In this document: one piece after another, positions 21,436 through 29,237 of the stretch
Position numbering within the stretch: position 1 is the first letter of the stretch
How the letters are laid out: each line of letters opens with the position of its first letter
NCBI GenBank assembly: GCA_007134225.1
Contig: SLLE01000052.1
Location: forward strand, 1-64,000
Reading direction: 5' to 3'
Length of the DNA stretch: 64,000 nt
Source: Tindallia sp.
Lineage (GTDB): Bacteria; Bacillota; Clostridia; Peptostreptococcales; Tindalliaceae
Program-made: the position numbers and the translations under genes
The notes under the pieces: model-generated
Seen by the model: only the letters and a program-made list of their open reading frames with translations
Databases searched by the model: none
Told to the model about the DNA's origin: nothing

Positions 21436-23541
21436 TTACCGAACAAAAAACGTCAGGAAAAACAGTGTCACTAACAGGATCGTTGCATAAATGTATACAT
21501 CCACATTGGTGGTTTTCACATCATATCCATCGGTTATCTTTCTCGATGCACTCATTACCAGTTTTGCCACCGGTTTGTACATCACAAATTCAAAATCCAT
21601 CCACTTAGGCATATGCAAATGGAACAGATCGAATTTTTTCCCTGCAAAGAAAATTCCAAAGCCAAGCAAATAAACCGGGATCATACCTGTCACGTCTTTA
21701 TAATTGAAAAAATTCATGTCCACCAGATAATTGCCAATAAAATAAGAATCATAAGTAAAAACATTGGCAGCGGGAATGATAAAGTGATCCATCACATAAT
21801 TCGGCGCCAGCCCAATCCCTATAATCAAAAGAGCAAGTCCGCCCATGGCCATTTGCATCATCCCATTACCGCTTTTTGATAGATCCTGATGTTCTTCCGG
21901 ACATTTCCCGAGAAATACGTAGGAAAACATTTTGATAAAAGAACAGACAGTCCCGGCGCTAACGATGGTGAAAATAACCTCTGCATATTTAAAGGAATAA
22001 TGACCATACTGGTAGGCTTCATCGATAGCATGATGAAGGACAGATTTGCTGGCAAATCCATTAAAACCTGGCATGCCAGTTATGCCGAGAGCTGCGATCA
22101 AACACACCAGAGCGGAAAAGGGCATTTGTCTCCAGAGTCCTCCCAGTTTATACATGTTTCGTTCATGGGTCTTCAGGTATACGACACCGGCTACCATAAA
22201 GAGAAGGGCTTTAAACAGGGCATGGTTCACCGTATGATAGATGCTTCCGGCAAAGCCCATGGCGCCAATATAACCAAGGTAGGATGCAACGCCCACACCC
22301 ATGATAATATATCCCATTTGGCTGACGCTGTGGTACGCCAGCATTTTTTTCATATCTCCCTGCTGCAGGGCCATAAAAACGCCTACCGCCATGGTGGCAA
22401 TGCCAATCCATATAATAATGGCACCCATGTTTTGAGACAGCGACCATAAAGGATCGTCCCTACCTGTTATCATGTCTGCGGCTGGCATAAAAAAGCTGGT
22501 TGCAATTCTCAGAAGCCCGTAAGCACCTATTTTGATCAACAATCCGGATAACAGTGCCGATGCTGGTGTGGGTGCCACCGGGTGAGCTTTGGGAAGCCAG
22601 ATATGAAGCGGCAGCATTCCTGCCTTAATACCAAAACCAATCACAAAGAGGAAGGAAATAAGGTATTGAAGCCAACCGGTATCGCTCAGTTCCAGTGCCA
22701 AAAAAGCAAAATCCAAGTGATTCGTGTTGAAAAGCAATAAAAGCATCCCTACCAGTACCGATAATCCACCACCTACGCCCATATAGATATAATTGTTTCC
22801 TGCCAGAATGGATTCGGCGGACTGATTATGTGCCACCAACAAGTAGGAACTAAAGGTCATTAACTCAAAGAAAAGGAACATGGTCAGAATATCGCCGGCC
22901 ATCACCGTTCCCAGTACACCACTGAACGTAATAGCTTTAAAGAGATAAAACCGTTCCCGATGTTTCTCTGTCATCATGTATTCGTGGGCATATATACTGA
23001 CCATAAGCCATAAAATGCCGGCTGTACTCAGCATGATATAGCTAAGCATATCCACGTTGAAATGAAGCCCATAGCCAAAAACGCCTGGAATTTCATTTTG
23101 GATGCCTCCATCCATCACTTGAGGATACATGAGAAGAATCACCAGAAAGGTAGCAAAGGATGTGAAGACGACCGTAAAATCTCGAAGTTTTTCCGATCGG
23201 TATCCCACAAAAGCTTCCATTGGTCCACCAAGAAATGGTAGGATGATTGCCAGTAATGGCAGGTATGGAAAGTAAACGGCTGCGTCTAAAAATGGAAAGG
23301 CCCCTGAACAGGTACCTACAAAACGACAATACAAGTCACCTTCACGATATCTGCTGGTGGCAATGACAAACAGAATCACCAAAACCAGCGAAATAGCAAA
23401 CATAATAATACAGCTGACACAAAAATAATCCCGAGAAATATTTTGATACCATTTGTTCAGTGGTTGTCCACTCGACGGCCTTTTAGTATTTTCTTCACTA
23501 CGATTTGATATACCCATATAGCACACGCCTCCATATGTCAT
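21436..23541 (-). CDS. Proton-conducting transporter membrane subunit (NuoL/M/N, MrpD-like)
   Basis: Multi-TM; GIKAGMLPLHIWLPKAHPVAPTPASALLSGLLIKIGAYG; MKKMLAYHSVSQMGYIIMG. Confidence 0.88.
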   Translation of the reverse strand: MTYGGVCYMGISNRSEENTKRPSSGQPLNKWYQNISRDYFCVSCIIMFAISLVLVILFVIATSRYREGDLYCRFVGTCSGAFPFLDAAVYFPYLPLLAIILPFLGGPMEAFVGYRSEKLRDFTVVFTSFATFLVILLMYPQVMDGGIQNEIPGVFGYGLHFNVDMLSYIMLSTAGILWLMVSIYAHEYMMTEKHRERFYLFKAITFSGVLGTVMAGDILTMFLFFELMTFSSYLLVAHNQSAESILAGNNYIYMGVGGGLSVLVGMLLLLFNTNHLDFAFLALELSDTGWLQYLISFLFVIGFGIKAGMLPLHIWLPKAHPVAPTPASALLSGLLIKIGAYGLLRIATSFFMPAADMITGRDDPLWSLSQNMGAIIIWIGIATMAVGVFMALQQGDMKKMLAYHSVSQMGYIIMGVGVASYLGYIGAMGFAGSIYHTVNHALFKALLFMVAGVVYLKTHERNMYKLGGLWRQMPFSALVCLIAALGITGMPGFNGFASKSVLHHAIDEAYQYGHYSFKYAEVIFTIVSAGTVCSFIKMFSYVFLGKCPEEHQDLSKSGNGMMQMAMGGLALLIIGIGLAPNYVMDHFIIPAANVFTYDSYFIGNYLVDMNFFNYKDVTGMIPVYLLGFGIFFAGKKFDLFHLHMPKWMDFEFVMYKPVAKLVMSASRKITDGYDVKTTNVDVYIYATILLVTLFFLTFFVR

Positions 23542-23577
23542 AAGTCATCATTCTTCCCAATTAGAGTGCCAGTGTTC

Positions 23578-25074
23578 TTAAAAAAACGTGGGGATGGCTC
23601 TCTCAATAAAGGTCATAATGAGTTGGGGAAAAAAGCCTATAAGAATGCAAAGGCCTGCAATAATTGACATGGGAACGGTCATGCTCTTTGGTACGTCATC
23701 TACAATCATGACGTTCTCCCGATCCGTACTTTCTTTTAGAAATGCACTTATGATTATTGGCAAGTAATATACTGCATTGAGAAAGCTGCTAAGCAGAATG
23801 ACCAGTAGTATTAATGGCCTACCGGCATCCAGCACCGCAAGGCTTAGATACCATTTACTCATAAACCCGTTGATTCCCGGAATGCCAATCATTCCCAAGG
23901 CACCAATGGTAAAGACAGTCATGCTCACTGGCATTTGATAGCCGATACCTTCAAAATATCGGACATCCCTTTTACCAGTCTGATAGATAATGGAGCCGGC
24001 GCTTAAAAACAGTGCTGATTTCATTAATGCATGGGTAACCACATGAAACAGTGCGACGGATAATCCCAACTCTGTTGCCAGGCCAATGCCCAGCACAATG
24101 TAGCCAATCTGCGCAACGCTGGAGTAAGCCAGAATTCTTTTCATGTCCTTCTGCCCAATAGCAAAGACAGATCCCATAATCATTCCCACCATGGCGAAAT
24201 ATGTAAGAAACAGTGGTATGTCCAACTGCGTGACAATATCAAAACCAATCACCCGATAGATCAGTTTGATCATTGCAAACAGATAGATTTTGACCACCAG
24301 TCCGGAAAGCAATGCACTGGAGGGCGTCGGTGCGGTAGAGTGTGCATCGGGAAGCCATGTATGTAATGGAAACACCGCCGCTTTAATGCCAAATCCGGTC
24401 AAAATAAAGCCCAGCGCTACCAATATATTGCGGGGATAAACATGCCAAACTTCCTGAATAATCTCATAGTTAATCGTCATATTTAAATTACCGGTTACCA
24501 TGTATAAAAAAGCAATCCCCATCAAGATCGATACAGATCCGATGGTACCCAGCATCAAATACTTCATGCTGGCCAGCAAATTTTCTTTTTTACGCTTAAT
24601 AGAAACAATACCACAGGATGTCAGTGATAAAATTTCCATAAACACATACAGATTGAACAGATCGTTGGTCAAAATCATACCGATCATGGAAAACATGAGC
24701 AGGAAAACTAAGGTGTAATATCCGGGAACGAGATGCGGATATATCTCATGTTCAATGTCTCGATAGGAATAAAAGACAATCAGTGTCGATAAAATCATAA
24801 CCAGTGCTACCATCACAGCCGAAAACTCATCGACAACAAATTCGACACCAATCATGGGATCCCGAAGTCCAAAATGATAGACGTAAGCGCCAGTCTGAAG
24901 CACTCTAACCACCGTGGCTATCGAAAGCAGGGAGGCTACCACTAATGAGTAGGTCGTATAAATCTTAATCTCAAGATTTGATAACTTGGTCGCCAGTGGA
25001 AAAAACAAGGCCATTGCCAATAGCAATAGTAAAACATACACTGGCAGATGCATACTAATCATTGGCTTCTTCAC
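23578..25074 (-). CDS. Na+/H+ antiporter subunit D (MrpD/MnhD-like)
   Basis: GIKAAVFPLHTWLPDAHSTAPTPSSALLSGLVVKIYLF; downstream of MnhC-like gene. Confidence 0.92.
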   Translation of the reverse strand: MKKPMISMHLPVYVLLLLLAMALFFPLATKLSNLEIKIYTTYSLVVASLLSIATVVRVLQTGAYVYHFGLRDPMIGVEFVVDEFSAVMVALVMILSTLIVFYSYRDIEHEIYPHLVPGYYTLVFLLMFSMIGMILTNDLFNLYVFMEILSLTSCGIVSIKRKKENLLASMKYLMLGTIGSVSILMGIAFLYMVTGNLNMTINYEIIQEVWHVYPRNILVALGFILTGFGIKAAVFPLHTWLPDAHSTAPTPSSALLSGLVVKIYLFAMIKLIYRVIGFDIVTQLDIPLFLTYFAMVGMIMGSVFAIGQKDMKRILAYSSVAQIGYIVLGIGLATELGLSVALFHVVTHALMKSALFLSAGSIIYQTGKRDVRYFEGIGYQMPVSMTVFTIGALGMIGIPGINGFMSKWYLSLAVLDAGRPLILLVILLSSFLNAVYYLPIIISAFLKESTDRENVMIVDDVPKSMTVPMSIIAGLCILIGFFPQLIMTFIERAIPTFF

Positions 25075-25435
25075 TCCTTATCTGCATTATTTCGTCGAGC
25101 TCAATGGTGCCGTATGCATTGTATATTTTTATGATCATGCTAAGACCATAAACAGTAATACTAACGGCTACAACAATTCCCGTCAGAATCAGTGCAGAAG
25201 GCAGCGGATTAACGTATTGAATTGTTTCATTTCCTGCTGTTTGAAGGATAGGAGCGCTGCCGCTTTGAATAAATCCGATGGAAACGAAAAATAAAAAAAC
25301 GGATGTTTCCATGATGTTTATCCCAATAAGTTTCTTGATAAGATTGGGATGGGTTAACACCGTATAGAGACCAATGACAAAAAGACAGGATGAACCTATG
25401 TAATTAATGTTTTGGAGAAATAACTGAATTTGCAC
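25055..25435 (-). CDS. Na+/H+ antiporter subunit C (MnhC/NuoK-like)
   Basis: Three-TM NuoK-like GLYTVLTHPNLIKKLIGINIMETSVFLFFVSIG. Confidence 0.9.
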   Translation of the reverse strand: MQIQLFLQNINYIGSSCLFVIGLYTVLTHPNLIKKLIGINIMETSVFLFFVSIGFIQSGSAPILQTAGNETIQYVNPLPSALILTGIVVAVSITVYGLSMIIKIYNAYGTIELDEIMQIRSEEAND

Positions 25436-25436
25436 T

Positions 25437-25868
25437 TTAATGCTCCTCTTCTTCGTCGATCATGGTGTGAAATAATGTGATCATGGTACTCCCAACTTTA
25501 ATTCCGATGGCCAGCGTTATCATTGGTATAAAGCCGCCACTAAACACAACGCCAACTTCCCCCATGTAAAACCCTGCCGCTTTGTTGGTCAGAAATACGT
25601 ACCCGGTAAAAATTCCAACCATACCTATCAGCATGTAAAAGATGATGGCGCCACTTTCCAGCCATTTGGAAATCGAGTGGGGCATTTTCTGATGACCTTT
25701 CTCAGCTCCAAAAGCAAGTGTATAAAGAACAATACTGGCACCAAGAATGGCTCCGCCCGGAAACCCTCCACCTGGAGAAATGTGACCATGAAAAATGACA
25801 AAAAGGCCATACAGCTGAATAAAGGGTATAATCATGCGGCTGACGTTTCGAACAATCAAATCATCCAT
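25437..25868 (-). CDS. Na+/H+ antiporter MnhB-domain subunit
   Basis: ISPGGGFPGGAILGASIVLYTLAFG motif of MnhB/MbhF. Confidence 0.9.
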   Translation of the reverse strand: MDDLIVRNVSRMIIPFIQLYGLFVIFHGHISPGGGFPGGAILGASIVLYTLAFGAEKGHQKMPHSISKWLESGAIIFYMLIGMVGIFTGYVFLTNKAAGFYMGEVGVVFSGGFIPMITLAIGIKVGSTMITLFHTMIDEEEEH

Positions 25869-26166
25869 GGTGAGAATCCTCCTCTCCCAGCTTAGGGTCT
25901 TTTCCGACCAGAATAGTCAGAACTGCTGCAATGGAAGTAAACAACACCGTCGCTTCACCAAGTGTATCCAAGGCACGGTAATCCATAATGATATCCGCCA
26001 CCACATTGGGAGCATGAGTATCTTCCAAGGCTTCGTCCAAATAATATACCGCTACTTCATTATAAGAGGGGTTTTCAACATTTCCCATGGGCGGCATTTG
26101 CATGTAGCTGGAAATCATAATGATCAGAAGACCACCAAGGGCTGTAAACATAATAAATTTTTTCAT
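25861..26166 (-). CDS. MbhE-like subunit (MrpA C-terminal-like)
   Basis: NVVADIIMDYRALDTLGEATVLFTSIAAVLTIL; start MKKFIMFT. Confidence 0.82.
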   Translation of the reverse strand: MKKFIMFTALGGLLIIMISSYMQMPPMGNVENPSYNEVAVYYLDEALEDTHAPNVVADIIMDYRALDTLGEATVLFTSIAAVLTILVGKDPKLGEEDSHHG

Positions 26167-26402
26167 TTTTCCATCCTCCTGGTCCTGCTGATTACTGCAA
26201 TAAACATGATGGTCGTAACACCTGCACCAATAGCCGCTTCTGTCATTGCGACATCCGGCGACCTTAATAAAAGCCAAAGCACTGCCATAATCAAGCTGTA
26301 TGCCGCAAAAATGATCACCGCACTTAACAAATCTCTCGTTTTTTCCACTGCGATGGCACAGGTAATCAAAAATACGATAAGGATCACATTCAAGACTTGC
26401 AT
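26163..26402 (-). CDS. DUF4040/MbhD-like subunit
   Basis: AVEKTRDLLSAVIIFAAYSLIMAVLWLLLRSPDVAMTEAAIGAGVTT. Confidence 0.85.
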   Translation of the reverse strand: MQVLNVILIVFLITCAIAVEKTRDLLSAVIIFAAYSLIMAVLWLLLRSPDVAMTEAAIGAGVTTIMFIAVISRTRRMEK

Positions 26403-26409
26403 CTCCTGA

Positions 26410-26727
26410 TCACCCCTTCTTTATTATTTTATGCGACTTCGAAATATCCGGGTTCGTATTATAGGCCGCCTTTGATATGATATGAGCCGCTGTTGGGTTG
26501 GTGATCCAGATAAAAACCAAAATAACAAACAGTTTTACTGTGATAATCTGAATTCCGGCATGGATCATCAAAGCAACCAAAATCAGGCCTGCTCCCAGTG
26601 TGTCGCATTTTGTGGTTGCGTGCATTCTGGAGAATGCTTCAGGCAGTCGCACTAATCCGACGGTGCCAACCATGAAAAAGAAACTTCCTCCAAACAAAAA
26701 AAGTATGATCAGTCCATTTTGAAGCAT
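26410..26727 (-). CDS. mnhG: Na+/H+ antiporter subunit G (MnhG)
   Basis: GTVGLVRLPEAFSRMHATTKCDTLGAGLILVAL. Confidence 0.92.
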   Translation of the reverse strand: MLQNGLIILFLFGGSFFFMVGTVGLVRLPEAFSRMHATTKCDTLGAGLILVALMIHAGIQIITVKLFVILVFIWITNPTAAHIISKAAYNTNPDISKSHKIIKKG

Positions 26728-26739
26728 ATGGCATTCTCC

Positions 26740-27006
26740 TTACCCGAGTTTTCCTCTTTCTATGTACTTGGAAACACAAATTGTTGCAATAAAACCCATC
26801 ATGGCGTAAATCAGTGCCACATCCACAAAGGATTCCTGCCCTATAATGATAGACAGCAAAACAATTAGCATGGCTACTTTTGTGGTAATGACATTGATCG
26901 CCACAACCCGATCCACGGCAGTTGGTCCAACATAAGCTCTGAAGAGACAGAAAAACGTCATCACGGCCAGAAAAATGGACGTTGCAATAAAAGCATTTGT
27001 TAACAT
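26740..27006 (-). CDS. mnhF: Na+/H+ antiporter subunit F (MnhF)
   Basis: FRAYVGPTAVDRVVAINVITTKVAMLIVLLSI. Confidence 0.9.
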   Translation of the reverse strand: MLTNAFIATSIFLAVMTFFCLFRAYVGPTAVDRVVAINVITTKVAMLIVLLSIIIGQESFVDVALIYAMMGFIATICVSKYIERGKLG

Positions 27007-27509
27007 TCCGAGTCCTCCTGTTTCTTGATCCATTCCTCAATAAAGCTTTCTTCCATGGCTTCCGCAGCTTCTGTGGTCAACGCATGGATAATAAAGCCAT
27101 CTTCCAAAATATCCACCGTAAGGGTGCCTGGCGTAAGTGTAACGGAATTGCCAAATATGACTTTGTTTATATCATTTTGCAACATCATTGGTACTTTAAT
27201 AAAATGTGGCTGTATGGGCATTTTAGGGTTCAGCACAATTCTAGCCACGTCGATATTCGCCTTGAATATTTCCACCACCAAAACACCAACAAAATGAAGC
27301 ATGTTCAATAAATGTTTCATTTGATAAAGAGGCATTTCTGTATCGGAAAATAGAATATCTTTAGAGTAGATGACTACCAGCGTACTTAATATGGCTCCCA
27401 AAAGGATTGCTTGTACTCCAAATTTAGGAGAAAGCACCATCCAAAACAAAAACAGCAACGCAATTGGAACTATGTATTTTTTTGTTTTCGCACCTGTATC
27501 TTTTGTCAT
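27000..27509 (-). CDS. mnhE: Na+/H+ antiporter subunit E (MnhE)
   Basis: MnhE features: LNPKMPIQPHFIKVPMMLQNDINKVIFGNSVTLTPGTLTVDI. Confidence 0.92.
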   Translation of the reverse strand: MTKDTGAKTKKYIVPIALLFLFWMVLSPKFGVQAILLGAILSTLVVIYSKDILFSDTEMPLYQMKHLLNMLHFVGVLVVEIFKANIDVARIVLNPKMPIQPHFIKVPMMLQNDINKVIFGNSVTLTPGTLTVDILEDGFIIHALTTEAAEAMEESFIEEWIKKQEDSEC

Positions 27510-27621
27510 AGAAGCACCTCACCATAAATAAATCGTCTTTATTACACGGTTCAGTATACCATAATTATTCTCTCTTTAAAAATTTATTTTAAAAGACAAT
27601 TATCCTTTTTTTCTCATATAT

Positions 27622-27660
27622 GAAGAAGAGTCGGCATTTCATCTCTGCCGACTCTTCTTC
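27622..27660. terminator. Perfect 15-bp inverted repeat between CBS protein gene and antiporter operon
   Basis: GAAGAAGAGTCGGCA-tttcatctc-TGCCGACTCTTCTTC. Confidence 0.65.
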
Positions 27661-27731
27661 ATTTGACTTGCAATATTTTTTTTAATGTCGAGGTGGCCGC
27701 TGCCTTAGTTCTTGTTATTATGCAACGTTCA

Positions 27732-28223
27732 TTAACGCTCAGATGCATAGGCACGTATAATATCTCTTCTTGTTACAATTCCCACCAGTTTACCGTTTTC
27801 CGTAACAGGTACCCGGTTAATATTTTTTCTTGTCATGACAGTGGCAATGTCTTCCACGGTGTCTTCCACATCAACCGTGACGACCTCTTTCGTCATGATT
27901 TCTTTCACCCGGTATCCCACCATTTTCCGTATCTGTTCTTCCATTTTATTTGTGTTGTCAAAGAAGATGTAGCTGTCCAGAATAGTAAAGTATCGAGGAA
28001 TTTCAAGTTTTTTACTTCGATAAATCAAATCACCTTCCGTCACAATCCCCACGACATGCTGCTCATCATCCACCACAGGCAAACCACTGACGTTGTAGTC
28101 CATTAACATCTGGATTACCTGATCCACTGTCTGTTCTTCCGTTACGGTCATTACTTCCTTTACCATTATGTCTCTGGCTTTCAGTTCATCTGGAATTATT
28201 TTTGTTTTCTGTTCATCACTCAT
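27732..28223 (-). CDS. CBS domain-containing protein (two CBS repeats)
   Basis: ARDIMVKEVMTVTEEQTVDQVIQMLMDYNVSGLPVVDDEQHVVGIVTEGDL and second repeat. Confidence 0.93.
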   Translation of the reverse strand: MSDEQKTKIIPDELKARDIMVKEVMTVTEEQTVDQVIQMLMDYNVSGLPVVDDEQHVVGIVTEGDLIYRSKKLEIPRYFTILDSYIFFDNTNKMEEQIRKMVGYRVKEIMTKEVVTVDVEDTVEDIATVMTRKNINRVPVTENGKLVGIVTRRDIIRAYASER

Positions 28224-28259
28224 CCAAATTCCTCCTGTCATCATCTGTAATGATCTTTT

Positions 28260-28778
28260 TTATTCAAAGTCTTCGTATAGCCTGCTGGCTTGGATTCCTT
28301 TGTTGCCCTGATATTTGCCGCTTACATATGGGTCGTATTCTCCTTCAATGGTGTGGTAATAAATCTGGCAGATTTCAACCTCAGGATAAATTATTATCGG
28401 ATGGATGCAAAATATTTCCAGTGTCCAGTAACCACAAAACCCCACATCTCCAAATCCAGCCGTCACATGAATAAACAGTCCCAGCCTTCCGATGGAAGAA
28501 CGACCTTCCAGCATGGGTACCAATCCAAAAGTCTTGGTGTATTCCTGGATGCGCCCCAGGTATAAACGATGTGGTTCCAAAAGGAATCCTTCTTCTGGGA
28601 TTAGAATGCTTTTCGTTGGATTAGGTTTTTTCATGTCCAAAATATCCACATCATAGGTCAGAAGCTCATTATGTAGTTTTAAGTTATAGCTGTTTGGGTT
28701 TAACTGTTTTTCATTAAATGGTTCAATAAAGACATCTGTCCCAAGCCTATTCCTGATTTCGCGTCCCGACAGTATCAT
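28260..28778 (-). CDS. dcd: dCTP deaminase
   Basis: MLEGRSSIGRLGLFIHVTAGFGDVGFCGYWTLEI motif. Confidence 0.95.
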   Translation of the reverse strand: MILSGREIRNRLGTDVFIEPFNEKQLNPNSYNLKLHNELLTYDVDILDMKKPNPTKSILIPEEGFLLEPHRLYLGRIQEYTKTFGLVPMLEGRSSIGRLGLFIHVTAGFGDVGFCGYWTLEIFCIHPIIIYPEVEICQIYYHTIEGEYDPYVSGKYQGNKGIQASRLYEDFE

Positions 28779-28792
28779 TTCTTTCCCACCTT

Positions 28793-28815
28793 AAAAAGGA
28801 GTCTATGCAGACTCC
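28793..28815 (-). terminator. Terminator
   Basis: GGAGTC-tgcata-GACTCC-TTTTT on minus strand. Confidence 0.75.
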
Positions 28816-28826
28816 CGGATTTATGT

Positions 28827-29096
28827 TTACTCGTTTTCTGCGGACTGTTGGCTGCTGCAAAAATCCATGTAGCTGCGAAGAGCATTATAAAATGCTTCTG
28901 TTTTTTCCGGAGATCCGATCAATTCGGAAAGACTCTCCTTGAATTTCTGATCTTCCAGATCGCTTATTTGCATTCTATCAAGACTGATATCCATCGTTGT
29001 TTCCACCCAGCTCGCTCTGGATATCACTTCGCGAATTTCAAGCTCTGTTTCCAATCCAAGATCTTTCAGGTATACTTGAAAGCCTTCATGATTCAT
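28827..29096 (-). CDS. Hypothetical protein, 90 aa
   Basis: ORF with GGGGAGG SD upstream and terminator downstream; family not recognised. Confidence 0.7.
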   Translation of the reverse strand: MNHEGFQVYLKDLGLETELEIREVISRASWVETTMDISLDRMQISDLEDQKFKESLSELIGSPEKTEAFYNALRSYMDFCSSQQSAENE

Positions 29097-29237
29097 AAGC
29101 CAAACCTCCCCACTCCATTTTTCCCAGACACCTTTCGCAGTAAATAAATACCCAACAATTCAGAATATAACCATTAACAGGACGGTACGGGAAATCGGGT
29201 TTCATATGCTGCTCTTGTGTCAGAAAGGACGTCATGA

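Noticed and set aside
21889-22449. 186-aa plus-strand ORF, with a similar shadow ORF at 20305-20532
   Set aside because: Antisense to the tandem NuoL/M-like genes; the similarity between the two shadows simply mirrors the paralogy of the sense genes.
25834-26409. 191-aa plus-strand ORF over mnhB/mbhE/mbhD
   Set aside because: Antisense to three overlapping genes with strong family motifs.
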